In this document: in pieces, positions 8,332-16,437 of the stretch | Layout: every line of letters starts with the position of its first letter | Position numbering within the stretch: the first letter of the stretch is position 1 | Origin: Candidatus Methanoperedens sp. | Lineage (GTDB): Archaea > Halobacteriota > Methanosarcinia > Methanosarcinales > Methanoperedenaceae | Assembly (NCBI GenBank): GCA_021409285.1 | Contig: JAGFND010000005.1 | Span: 1-43,820 of the forward strand | Direction: 5' to 3' | Length of the DNA stretch: 43,820 nucleotides | The notes under the pieces: model-generated | The model's input: the letters and a program-made list of their open reading frames with translations, nothing else | What the model was told of the DNA's origin: nothing | The model's database searches: none | Made by a program: the position numbers and the translations under genes

Positions 8332-9552
8332 TTACCTTGAATACCTGAAAATCGTATCGTTCTTCTTCCGGACCAATTCAAAAAGCATATCCGCAATTTG
8401 AGGAAGCGCTCTGACCTGATTTTTGATCTTTTTTATGAGGCGTTCCATTTGAAGATGCGTCCCGGTTATAATGATATCTATTTTTTCCACCTCATGCGAT
8501 ACCGCTTCGCGAGGGAGCGCGGCATCACCTCCCCTTGATAGCATTTCCTGTTTTATTATAAGTGCCTCAGTCGTGGTTAAGTTCCTTAAAAGAATATTAT
8601 ACACAACAGTCTTATTTTTCATTATCTGGCTTCCGCTGTGCGTCACTCCAATTGATTCCATCAGCTTTTCGCAGTCACCAGGATGTTTTATATCAAGAAT
8701 TTCAGCTTCATGATCGCCTGAAATCACTTCGGGTATCCTTGACCTTGCGTTTTCTGCAACCCTGACGGCATCTACTGTTGGAGCAACATCATGGGTGCGG
8801 ATAATATGTGCTCCATTTCTCACCGCAATCGCTGTAGCTGCAATACTCCCATAAAGCCTGTCTGCAGCGGATTTGTTAAGTGTTTCGCCAATAAAAGATT
8901 TTCTTGATATTGCAGCAAGTATGGGTTTCCGGAAAATACGGAGTCTTTTGATATTGTCAATTGTCTCATAATCGTACATCGGAAGTTTATACGGAGTCCA
9001 TTTTCCGATAGCAGGGTCAATAATGATATTATCCGGGTTTAATCCTGCCCTTTCTGCACGACCAGTTATGCTGCCGAGTGAATCTATTATCGCATCCATG
9101 CCCACAGGATCTCCAGGGAGTTTATTGCTCGCCATCAGGATTACAGGACAGTTGTGTTCTTTTGCAACCCCGATCATCTTCTCATCAGCAGTAAATCCGC
9201 TCACATCGTTGATTATCCTGGCACCTGCATCAAGCGCTTCATCTGCCAGATCCGAGAACATAGTATCAACAGAAATGGGGACTGCGATTTCTGCGATATT
9301 TCTTATTGCAGGAAGAAGACGCGTTCGCTCTTTCTCTTTTGTGATCTTTTCAGCAAGCGGCCATGTGGAACGTGCGCCAATATCAATAAGATCCGCCCCT
9401 TCATCGACCATTTTCTGTGCAGCTTCAAGCAAAGAATCAGCATTAATAACAGAACCTTTATAAAAAGACTCTTTACTCAGATTTATAACGCCCATGATCC
9501 TTACAGGTTGATCATCCCCGACTTTCAATCCTGCAATAGTTTTTTCTATCAC
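8332..9552 (-). CDS. folP: dihydropteroate synthase-type protein with C-terminal extension
   Basis: The first ~285 residues are a DHPS TIM barrel: GVINLSKESF, DIGARSTWP, ISVDT, INDVSGF, IDPAIGKW, ISRKSF and IIRTHDV correspond to the canonical pterin and phosphate motifs. About 120 extra residues follow and are not recognised. The canonical STRP loop that contacts p-aminobenzoate reads STWP, losing its Arg, so the aryl acceptor may differ (for example the methanopterin precursor). The start is GTG 9552, supported by a TATA box 26 bases upstream, which makes the mRNA nearly leaderless. It heads the metV-metF-thiC-cofE run. Confidence 0.85.
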   Translation of the reverse strand: MIEKTIAGLKVGDDQPVRIMGVINLSKESFYKGSVINADSLLEAAQKMVDEGADLIDIGARSTWPLAEKITKEKERTRLLPAIRNIAEIAVPISVDTMFSDLADEALDAGARIINDVSGFTADEKMIGVAKEHNCPVILMASNKLPGDPVGMDAIIDSLGSITGRAERAGLNPDNIIIDPAIGKWTPYKLPMYDYETIDNIKRLRIFRKPILAAISRKSFIGETLNKSAADRLYGSIAATAIAVRNGAHIIRTHDVAPTVDAVRVAENARSRIPEVISGDHEAEILDIKHPGDCEKLMESIGVTHSGSQIMKNKTVVYNILLRNLTTTEALIIKQEMLSRGGDAALPREAVSHEVEKIDIIITGTHLQMERLIKKIKNQVRALPQIADMLFELVRKKNDTIFRYSR

Positions 9553-9574
9553 GTTTTAGTATAATACCTTTTAT

Positions 9575-9587
9575 GTTTATAAAAATG
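9575..9587 (-). promoter_or_regulatory. TATA box of the folP-metVF-thiC operon
   Basis: On the minus strand the stretch reads CATTTTTATAAAC. Its centre is about 28 bases before GTG 9552, so transcription would start within a few bases of the codon, typical of a leaderless archaeal mRNA. Confidence 0.55.
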
Positions 9588-9624
9588 TAACCTTTAAGTA
9601 TTCATTTTATGACCCATAATAATA

Positions 9625-9636
9625 CTATATATTTAT
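9625..9636 (+). promoter_or_regulatory. TATA box of the RaSEA gene
   Basis: CTATATATTTAT overlaps an upstream in-frame ATG at 9635. A start site about 26 bases on would be near 9653-9656. The TATA therefore decides against ATG 9635 and for ATG 9653 (or 9665) as the start codon. Confidence 0.55.
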
Positions 9637-9652
9637 GCCTCTTAAACTGAGT

Positions 9653-10690
9653 ATGAAAAATACCATGTCCCTCACCAGTGTCGTTCGAGAAATCCGCCAG
9701 AAGCAAAAGATCAAATTCAATCCTCCCGACAGGCCGACAGCAGTCTGGACAGGGAAAGATCTCTTTGACGGAAAGCTCATAAATTCTCTCACAATCATAT
9801 TCCAGACATCAGGATGCCGCTGGAACAGCTGTGCCATGTGCGGCTATGTTTATGATAGCGCGCGGACGCCTCCATCCCATGATGACCTGATAAAGCAGTT
9901 CGAGAATGCCATGTCGCGCTGCCCGGAGGAAGAATTCATGGTGAAGATCTTCACTTCAGGCAGTTTTCTGGACGATTGTGAAATTTCCGGAGAGACAAGA
10001 AAAGAGATACTTTCGCGCCTGGGAAAAGATGACAGGATCAAAAAAGTGATCGCAGAGACCAGACCTGAGTATGTTACTCCTGAGAGATCAGATGAGGCGA
10101 TAGCAGCCCTTGGCAAACCTTTTGAGGTCGCTATTGGACTAGAAACAAGCAGTGATATGATACGGAAAGACTGCATTAATAAAGGTTTCACATTTGCGGA
10201 TTTTGTCATGGCAAGCGAAGATGCTAAAGCTGCAGGAGCGAGCGTAAAAGCTTACCTGATGCTAAAACCGCCTTTCCTTTCAGAAGGCGTTGCCCTGAAT
10301 GACATGGTACGATCAATAAACGATGCAGCACCATATGCAGGAACAATATCCGTCAATCTCTGTAATGTCCAGAAAGGAACACTGGTTGATGAGATGTTCG
10401 AGCGCGGGGATTACCGGCCGCCCTGGCTCTGGAGCGCAGTGGAAGTCCTGAAAACGGGAAAGGCATCCAATCCCGGTACTATATTAATGTCTGACCCTGT
10501 GGCAGCAGGTTCAGCTCGCGGACCGCATAACTGCAGGATATGCGACAGGGATGTGGCTGAAGCAATACGAGTCTTCTCAGTCGCCCAGGATGTCAGTGTC
10601 TTTGAGGGGCTTGATTGTGAATGTCGTGAATTGTGGAAAAAAGTTGTCGAGCTTGAGGAGTTCACATTCGGTGCGCCGTTCTTAATATGA
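9653..10690 (+). CDS. archaeosine biosynthesis radical SAM protein RaSEA
   Basis: This radical SAM protein has a CX4CX2C cluster motif (CRWNSCAMC, Cys55, 60, 63), preceded by LTIIFQTSG and followed by an archaeal-specific barrel; it matches the TIGR01210 family. RaSEA acts with ArcS to turn the lysine adduct of preQ0 at tRNA position 15 into archaeosine. The C-terminal CRICDRDVAEAI segment adds further cysteines. The start is set at ATG 9653 because the promoter TATA overlaps ATG 9635. No arcS or arcTGT is in the window. It is divergent from the folP-like operon. Confidence 0.85.
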   Translation: MKNTMSLTSVVREIRQKQKIKFNPPDRPTAVWTGKDLFDGKLINSLTIIFQTSGCRWNSCAMCGYVYDSARTPPSHDDLIKQFENAMSRCPEEEFMVKIFTSGSFLDDCEISGETRKEILSRLGKDDRIKKVIAETRPEYVTPERSDEAIAALGKPFEVAIGLETSSDMIRKDCINKGFTFADFVMASEDAKAAGASVKAYLMLKPPFLSEGVALNDMVRSINDAAPYAGTISVNLCNVQKGTLVDEMFERGDYRPPWLWSAVEVLKTGKASNPGTILMSDPVAAGSARGPHNCRICDRDVAEAIRVFSVAQDVSVFEGLDCECRELWKKVVELEEFTFGAPFLI

Positions 10691-10736
10691 AATCAAAACC
10701 TTCAATATCAGTTAGAATATATATAGTATATCTTCA

Positions 10737-11390
10737 ATGACCACTAATCTTACTTTCTTCATTTATGCTTTTACATCCATATTTGCGATAGTCAATCCTG
10801 TCAGCGGGGTAATGACTTTTGTCTCAATAACAGCGCGCATGAACGTAGCTGATAAGATCTATGTGGCCAGGCGCTCTGTGGTGATAGCCTGTGTCGTGGC
10901 TTTAATTTTTTCGATATCAGGAGAATATATAATAAAGATGATTTTCAATATCACGGTCGACCATCTGAGAGTAGCGGGAGGTGTTCTGCTTTTTCTCGTA
11001 GCCATTGATATGCTTTTTGGAAGAACCACACGGGAGAGCATTACCACCGAGGAACTTAAAGATGCTGCCAACAGAGATGATATATCCATATTTCCGATGG
11101 CAATGCCCATGCTCACAGGACCTGGGGCGATCACGACCACAATCCTTGTAACAAAAGCTGCCGGCGATGATATCTTCCTGAAACTGGTTGTCATTGCTGC
11201 TATACTTTTGACCTTTATCATTACATTCATAATTCTCAGATATTCAGATTTTTTCAACCGGACGATAGGCCTGACAGGAATGATGGTAATGACACGTTTG
11301 ATGGGTCTTTTCCTGGGAGCAATTGCGGTTGATTTTATATCTATGGGAATAAAAGGAATATACATCGCCATGTTTTCAGGCGCTGGATAA
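10737..11390 (+). CDS. MarC family integral membrane protein
   Basis: The 217-residue protein has six hydrophobic segments. Family hallmarks include FAIVNPVSGV in the first helix, FLVAIDMLFG and the PMAMPMLTGPGAITT stretch with its conserved prolines. MarC/UPF0056 proteins are inner-membrane proteins whose substrate is unknown; the old link to antibiotic resistance was not upheld. An AT-rich TATA-like stretch lies at 10714-10726. The DHPS-related gene begins 7 bases after the stop, so the two are probably cotranscribed, without an obvious functional link. Confidence 0.88.
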   Translation: MTTNLTFFIYAFTSIFAIVNPVSGVMTFVSITARMNVADKIYVARRSVVIACVVALIFSISGEYIIKMIFNITVDHLRVAGGVLLFLVAIDMLFGRTTRESITTEELKDAANRDDISIFPMAMPMLTGPGAITTTILVTKAAGDDIFLKLVVIAAILLTFIITFIILRYSDFFNRTIGLTGMMVMTRLMGLFLGAIAVDFISMGIKGIYIAMFSGAG

Positions 11391-11396
11391 ATAATA

Positions 11397-12848
11397 ATGA
11401 ATATTCTTATTATAACAGGTAAGCTGGCTGAAAATACTGTGAAAAGGTCTGCAGGGAACAACGCTGATGTGCTCGTTCTTGATATAGAAGTCGCAGCGTT
11501 CACCACACCTAATCTTCTTCACCGCTATTTGCCCGCAAAAAAATATGATCTTATCCTTATTCCAGGGATCGTTTCTTCAGATTTCAATGATCTTGAAAAA
11601 GAAATAGATACACCCATAAGATTGGGGCCAAAACATGCAGTAGATATTGGTTTTATTCTCAGGTTTGCAGAAAAGACTGAATTTTCAGGAAAAATTCCGG
11701 CATGTGAACTCCTTCTTGAAAAAAGACGAATTGATGCCATTAAGAATATCTCGGAACTTGAAGAACGGTCAAAAGCTCTGTTTTTTGCAGGAAAAGTAAA
11801 GATCGGCGGGAACTCCCGAATAAAGGTTATGGCCGAAGTAGTGGATGCCGGTCATTTATTGGAAGATAAGCTTTCGAACAGGATATCGTATTTCCAGGAA
11901 AATGGCGCCGATATCATCGATCTGGGGATGTCCATGGATACAACAGAAAAAGAGGCAATAAGGGCTGTCAGGATAGCAAAAGAAGTGTCGTCTATTCCAT
12001 TAAGTATGGATACTCTTGATCCGGGGTTGATAAATGCAGGTCTGGAAGCAGGGATAGATATTGTGCTGAGCCTGAATTCTAAAAATATGGATGAAGTAAG
12101 AAACAACATTATCAAGAAATCCCGTGCTGCCGTAATAATTCCCGATAATCCCAATGATATAGAAAGCCTGTTCACTAATATCGGGACGGCGAGAAATTCT
12201 GGAATACAAAATCTCATAGCTGATCCTGTGCTTGAACCGGCAGGTCACGGGCTTGCAGGCTCAATTTCTCGATATTATGAGTTCAGGAAACGTGACCTGA
12301 CGACTCCATTATTCTTCGGGGCCGGCAATGTGACAGAACTGATCGATGCGGATTCTATCGGTGTCAATGCAATCCTTTCAGGGATCGCAATGGAGTTTGA
12401 TGCTGCCATCCTCTTCACTCCTGAATACAGTGATAAAGCGTGCGGCAGTGTATTTGAATTAAAGACTGCTTCAAGGATGATGATGCTTGCAAAAGAAAGG
12501 GCAAGCTCACCCAAAGACCTGGGGCTCGACCTTCTTGTGCTGAAGGAAAAAAGGCGGCGCGAGTTTACGATGGAACCTGAAGGATCGATAACTGCTAAAG
12601 CAGCCGAAAAATGGCATCTTGATCCGGCAGGATGTTTCAAGATAGAAATTTCAGAAGGTGGAAAGATCATTGCGAAACATAAAAATGCTTCTATCTCAGG
12701 GAAGACAGCAAGAGAAGTAGTTGATACAATCCTCGAACATGGCCTTGTTACCCGTCCTGACCATGCAGCTTATCTCGGAAGAGAACTTATGAAAGCCGAA
12801 CTTGCTCTGAAGTTCAAAAGGAGCTATTCCCAGGATGACGAATTTTGA
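11397..12848 (+). CDS. archaeal dihydropteroate synthase-related protein (TIGR00284 type)
   Basis: The 483-residue protein has three parts. The N-terminus (~1-125) contains DLILIPG and is not recognised. The central DHPS-like half barrel shows IDLGMSMD, IPLSMDTLDPG, LIADPVLEP and FGAGNVTELID. A C-terminal domain of about 110 residues (from TMEPEGSITAKA) resembles the small cyanobacterial slr0651 type. This archaeal family is thought to serve pterin (methanopterin) synthesis, but its reaction is not established to my knowledge. It overlaps mqnC by 14 bases. Its presence beside a bacterial-type DHPS (8332-9552) is unusual. Confidence 0.85.
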   Translation: MNILIITGKLAENTVKRSAGNNADVLVLDIEVAAFTTPNLLHRYLPAKKYDLILIPGIVSSDFNDLEKEIDTPIRLGPKHAVDIGFILRFAEKTEFSGKIPACELLLEKRRIDAIKNISELEERSKALFFAGKVKIGGNSRIKVMAEVVDAGHLLEDKLSNRISYFQENGADIIDLGMSMDTTEKEAIRAVRIAKEVSSIPLSMDTLDPGLINAGLEAGIDIVLSLNSKNMDEVRNNIIKKSRAAVIIPDNPNDIESLFTNIGTARNSGIQNLIADPVLEPAGHGLAGSISRYYEFRKRDLTTPLFFGAGNVTELIDADSIGVNAILSGIAMEFDAAILFTPEYSDKACGSVFELKTASRMMMLAKERASSPKDLGLDLLVLKEKRRREFTMEPEGSITAKAAEKWHLDPAGCFKIEISEGGKIIAKHKNASISGKTAREVVDTILEHGLVTRPDHAAYLGRELMKAELALKFKRSYSQDDEF

Positions 12849-13929
12849 TATCATAGGTAAGTTATCTGATGATGATCCGATCGCAGAAATACTTGAGCGT
12901 GCGCTGGAGGATGAAACTCTTGAATGTAAAGAAGGCGTTGAGCTGCTTGAATCCAGTAATCTTAATCTCATTGGTGCTGCCGCTGATTGTCTTCGAAAAA
13001 AGAGCGCTGGTGAGTTAGTCACATTTGTCGTGGACAGGAATATCAATTATACTAATGTATGTTCTTCAAAATGCAAATTTTGTGCATTTTACAGGGAACC
13101 CGGGGCTGCAGATGCTTATGTCCTTTCCATAGATGAGATTATCTCAAAAGTGGATGAGGCAGTAAAACTGGGAGCGACACAGATACTTTTACAGGGTGGA
13201 TTGAATTCTGAAATTTCGATAGAGTATTATGAAGATATGCTAAAGCAGGTGAAAAAGCGATACAGCGTCCAGATGCATGCATTTTCGCCTCCTGAAATAA
13301 TCCATATCTCAAAAATATGCGGCAGCGGCATCAGGGAAACTATCTCACGGCTCCATGAAGCAGGGCTTGATTCGATACCTGGTGGGGGTGCTGAGATACT
13401 TGATGACAGGGTGCGCGATTTTGTCTCGCCAAATAAAATAGGATGGAAAAAATGGCGGGAAGTAATGCTTGAAGCACATTCTATCGGGATCCCGACCACT
13501 GCAACAATGGTCTTCGGGCATGTTGAGACACTCAGTCAGCGAATAAAGCATATCATCAGGATACGAGAAATGCAGGGGAAATATAATGGATTCACAGCAT
13601 TTATTCCGTGGAGCTTCCAATCAGAAAATACGCAATTGAGCGGAAATTCAACAGGCATAGACTATTTGAAGATGGTTGCAGTATCTCGGATACTTCTCAA
13701 TGGATATATAAGGAACATCCAGTCGTCATGGGTCACCCAGGGTATTTCCCTGGCTCAGGTTTCATTGAATTATGGTGCAAATGATCTTGGGGGGACAATG
13801 ATCGAAGAGAACGTCGTCAGGGCAGCAGGTGTTCCTTTTCACAGCAAGAATATCGATGAGTTCGTTCATATGGCACGAAAAATGGGGCGACCTGTGGCAA
13901 AAAGGGATACACTTTATAACATTCTATAA
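12835..13929 (+). CDS. mqnC: cyclic dehypoxanthine futalosine synthase MqnC (menaquinone, futalosine route)
   Basis: This is a radical SAM enzyme of the CofG/CofH/MqnE/MqnC superfamily. The cluster motif is CSSKCKFC (Cys76, 80, 83) within RNINYTNVC. MqnC is favoured over its relative CofH by HAFSPPEI, AGLDSIPGGGAEIL, FTAFIPWSFQ, SSWVTQG and the C-terminal RDTLYNIL; CofH has different segments at these places. MqnC cyclises dehypoxanthinyl futalosine, so the organism should make menaquinone. The length of 364 is normal. It is translationally coupled to the DHPS-related gene upstream. Other mqn genes are not in the window. Confidence 0.88.
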   Translation: MTNFDIIGKLSDDDPIAEILERALEDETLECKEGVELLESSNLNLIGAAADCLRKKSAGELVTFVVDRNINYTNVCSSKCKFCAFYREPGAADAYVLSIDEIISKVDEAVKLGATQILLQGGLNSEISIEYYEDMLKQVKKRYSVQMHAFSPPEIIHISKICGSGIRETISRLHEAGLDSIPGGGAEILDDRVRDFVSPNKIGWKKWREVMLEAHSIGIPTTATMVFGHVETLSQRIKHIIRIREMQGKYNGFTAFIPWSFQSENTQLSGNSTGIDYLKMVAVSRILLNGYIRNIQSSWVTQGISLAQVSLNYGANDLGGTMIEENVVRAAGVPFHSKNIDEFVHMARKMGRPVAKRDTLYNIL

Positions 13930-13941
13930 AGTTATACGCCG

Positions 13942-14163
13942 TCAGTGCGGTCTAACTCTATGCAATATCTTATTATATTTAAACGAGATTTTCCCCCTGG
14001 CTTTTTGCAGGAATATTGCAAGGCGCTCCTCAATGAAGTTCACATAAATATGGGGTATTATCAAGAAGAGCGCAATTAGCAGGAATAATCTTATCCATGT
14101 GATCAACGGGGATTCCGGATACCATTCCGGATACGTTTTCATGAGATATTCATATCCTGTCAT
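13942..14163 (-). CDS. small single-helix membrane protein, unknown
   Basis: The 73-residue protein has one strong hydrophobic segment (about residues 23-43, rich in Leu/Ile) and a basic C-terminal tail. ATG 14163 is chosen; a TTG one codon earlier is less likely. A TATA-like TTAACATATAGG lies about 25 bases upstream on the minus strand, compatible with a leaderless message. There is no recognised family. It is the only candidate gene between mqnC and ncsA, and it is short, so confidence is limited. Confidence 0.4.
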   Translation of the reverse strand: MTGYEYLMKTYPEWYPESPLITWIRLFLLIALFLIIPHIYVNFIEERLAIFLQKARGKISFKYNKILHRVRPH

Positions 14164-14212
14164 CAAAAATAATATTGGTTCCTATATGTTAAGTAGTTTA
14201 CTAAGGAAACTT

Positions 14213-15109
14213 TCACTCGACCCGTCCAAGCAGCCTGCACGTCTTGCAGACATTTTCACTTCCAGGCTCCCCACATAACCCGCAACGCACGATTTTGGTG
14301 GCAGGAGGGTGCAAAACTTCTGCAATTTCTTCAAATCCACCGAGAAGAGAGTATTTTGTCCCGGGATGCTTCACTTCATAATTATTGAGTATCTCGCGTA
14401 TTTCGTTCCTTAACGCTTCTCCTGCATAAGGGCATTCATCCGTGCTTACTGGCAAGTTATTCAAGAATCCATAAAGAGCGACTTCTTTTTCAGGAATGCT
14501 CCTTAAAGGTTTGATCCTCGGCACAAGCCCTGGTTGTTCCGTATCCGGAATCATTCTTTTTATCCGGTCTAAATCAGCGCGCAGGTAGTTCATCAAAATA
14601 GTCTGGGATTCATCGTCCAGATTATGGCCTATCGCAAGCTTGTCAGCGCCAAGCTCTCTTGCTGTCCTGTTCAGCAGATTCTTTCGCAGAACTCCACACA
14701 ATGTGCATGCTGCATGCTCTTTCTTTCCCGTAAGCTCATCAAGTGTGATATCGAACCCTTCTTTGAATGAATTAATAGTATGAGAAATTCCGAGGTTCCC
14801 TGCAAGTTTTTCTGCGTGAGCAAGCGTATGCTCCCGATATCCATTTATGCCTTCATCGATGGTAATGGCAATTAGTTCAATGTCAGGTCTTTCATGAAAT
14901 ATCTTATGAAGGATATATAAAAGAGCGATGCTGTCCTTCCCCCCGCTCAAACCAACGGCTATCCTGTTCCCTCTTTCTACCATTTTGAATTTCCGGATAT
15001 CGCGTTTTATCTTACGTTCAACATCCTCTGAAAAATGCGTCTTACAGAGGTGGGCATTTGAATATTTCTGATATATGACCGCTGTTTTATTGCATCTCTG
15101 ACAATTCAT
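14213..15109 (-). CDS. tRNA 2-thiolation enzyme NcsA/TtuA family
   Basis: The 298-residue PP-loop ATPase activates tRNA uridine and inserts sulfur. Features in order: N-terminal zinc site CQRC...LCKTH (residues 3-25), PP-loop GLSGGKDS (53-60), CTLC (135-138) and Cys226 in ECPYAG, the three cysteines that hold the Fe-S cluster in TtuA/NcsA, and a C-terminal CGLC...CKTC zinc ribbon. ATG 15109 is chosen because the zinc site then starts at residue 3; upstream in-frame codons would run through the promoter. The target may be U34 (NcsA) or U54 (TtuA). The TusA/DsrEFH operon at 25-27 kb may supply sulfur. Confidence 0.9.
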   Translation of the reverse strand: MNCQRCNKTAVIYQKYSNAHLCKTHFSEDVERKIKRDIRKFKMVERGNRIAVGLSGGKDSIALLYILHKIFHERPDIELIAITIDEGINGYREHTLAHAEKLAGNLGISHTINSFKEGFDITLDELTGKKEHAACTLCGVLRKNLLNRTARELGADKLAIGHNLDDESQTILMNYLRADLDRIKRMIPDTEQPGLVPRIKPLRSIPEKEVALYGFLNNLPVSTDECPYAGEALRNEIREILNNYEVKHPGTKYSLLGGFEEIAEVLHPPATKIVRCGLCGEPGSENVCKTCRLLGRVE

Positions 15110-15133
15110 CTGGCGTTCAAAGGGTAAGGTATT

Positions 15134-15144
15134 GATATAAATAC
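15134..15144. promoter_or_regulatory. shared TATA element between ncsA/ttuA and aroA
   Basis: GATATAAATAC is AT-rich on both strands and lies roughly 25-30 bases from ATG 15109 on one side and ATG 15174 on the other. It can serve both divergent genes with very short leaders. No other TATA candidate is visible in the 64-base spacer. Confidence 0.5.
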
Positions 15145-15173
15145 TCGCATTATCATTTAGCGTATTCACGATC

Positions 15174-16436
15174 ATGATGCTGACAATCCAGAGATCGGAA
15201 ATCAAAGGTACTGTAAATGCTCCGCCTTCAAAAAGTTATACTCACCGTGCGATCGCGATAGCAGCGCTCTCAAAAAACGCAAAAATATATAATCCCCTTA
15301 TATCCGGGGATACAAAAGCTACCATATGCGCATCAGTGGCTTTCGGGGCAATTATCAACTCAAAAAGGGACTTGCTCGAAGTAACAGGATTTGATGGAAA
15401 TATAAAAACACCTGATAATGTGATAGATGTTGCGAATTCCGGGACTACGCTTCGAATAATGACCGCGGTGGCATCGCTGGCAGATGGCGCGACAGTCCTC
15501 ACAGGTGATGCAAGTATAAGGACACGGCCAAATACGCCGCTTCTTGAGGCTTTGAACGATCTTGGCGCCCAGGCTTTTTCAACACGCAACGGCGGGTGTG
15601 CCCCGATCGTAGTGAAGGGAAAAATTAAAGGCGGTCATATATGCATCGATGGTTCGATAAGCTCACAGTTCATTTCAGCGCTCCTCATTGCATGTCCATT
15701 TGCAGAGAACGAGACAACAATAATTATCAAAGGCGAGCTTAAATCCCGGCCCTATGTGCATATCACGATCGATATGTTAAGGGATGCCGGCGCCAAAATA
15801 ATCAATGAAGAATTAGATACTTTTATCATTCCACCTTCCCAGGAATACGACCTGAGATCTTATAATGTCCCTGGTGATTTCTCCTCAGCGTCATATATGA
15901 TGGCAGCAGGAGCGCTGTGTGGCGATGTCACTTTAAAAAACCTTTTCCCCACAGAACAGGGGGATTCAGCACTTATTGAAATACTTAAGAAGATGGGTGC
16001 AAAGATCACATGGGATGTCAAAAAGGGAATCGTAAAGGCGAGAAAAAGTGAGCTTTTCGGGATAAATGTTGATGTGGGAAAGACACCAGATCTTGTTCCC
16101 ACTCTTGCGGTCCTTGGGGCTGCATCAAAAGGGACAATGGTCATTGAAAATGCAGAGCACGTCAGGTTCAAAGAAACGGACAGGCTCCATGCAATGACTG
16201 TTGAACTTAAGAAAATGGGCGTTAATATTACCGAGGAAAAGGATAGATTGATAATACAGGGGGGAGCGATAAAAAGCGCAACAGTTCACGGCTGGGAGGA
16301 TCACAGGATCGTTATGGCGCTCTCTGTTGCCGGAATGGTGGCAGGAGATACAACTATAGATACTGTCGAATCGGTCAGCATCTCGTACCCTGGCTTCTTT
16401 GAGGATCTTAAAAAGATAGGTGCCGGGGTTTCATAG
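15174..16436 (+). CDS. aroA: 3-phosphoshikimate 1-carboxyvinyltransferase (EPSP synthase)
   Basis: AroA joins shikimate 3-phosphate and PEP in aromatic amino acid synthesis. The 420 residues show PPSKSYTHRA (substrate-binding Lys/Ser), VANSGTTLR, GDASIRTRP, SSQFISALL, the catalytic ETDRLHAM region and DHRIVMAL. ATG 15174 and ATG 15177 are adjacent starts. Menaquinone by the futalosine route also draws on chorismate, so aroA feeds both aromatic amino acids and mqnC's pathway. The toroid-protein gene starts just after the aroA stop. Confidence 0.95.
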   Translation: MMLTIQRSEIKGTVNAPPSKSYTHRAIAIAALSKNAKIYNPLISGDTKATICASVAFGAIINSKRDLLEVTGFDGNIKTPDNVIDVANSGTTLRIMTAVASLADGATVLTGDASIRTRPNTPLLEALNDLGAQAFSTRNGGCAPIVVKGKIKGGHICIDGSISSQFISALLIACPFAENETTIIIKGELKSRPYVHITIDMLRDAGAKIINEELDTFIIPPSQEYDLRSYNVPGDFSSASYMMAAGALCGDVTLKNLFPTEQGDSALIEILKKMGAKITWDVKKGIVKARKSELFGINVDVGKTPDLVPTLAVLGAASKGTMVIENAEHVRFKETDRLHAMTVELKKMGVNITEEKDRLIIQGGAIKSATVHGWEDHRIVMALSVAGMVAGDTTIDTVESVSISYPGFFEDLKKIGAGVS

Positions 16437-16437
16437 T

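Noticed and set aside
10859-11506. Minus-strand open frame of about 215 codons
   Set aside because: It is antisense to marC and the DHPS-related gene; it looks hydrophobic only because it mirrors membrane-protein codons.
12835-13929. Assignment as CofH (F420 deazaflavin synthase subunit)
   Set aside because: The radical SAM motif is shared, but the PGGGAEIL, FIPWSFQ, SSWVTQG and RDTLYNIL segments fit MqnC rather than CofH.
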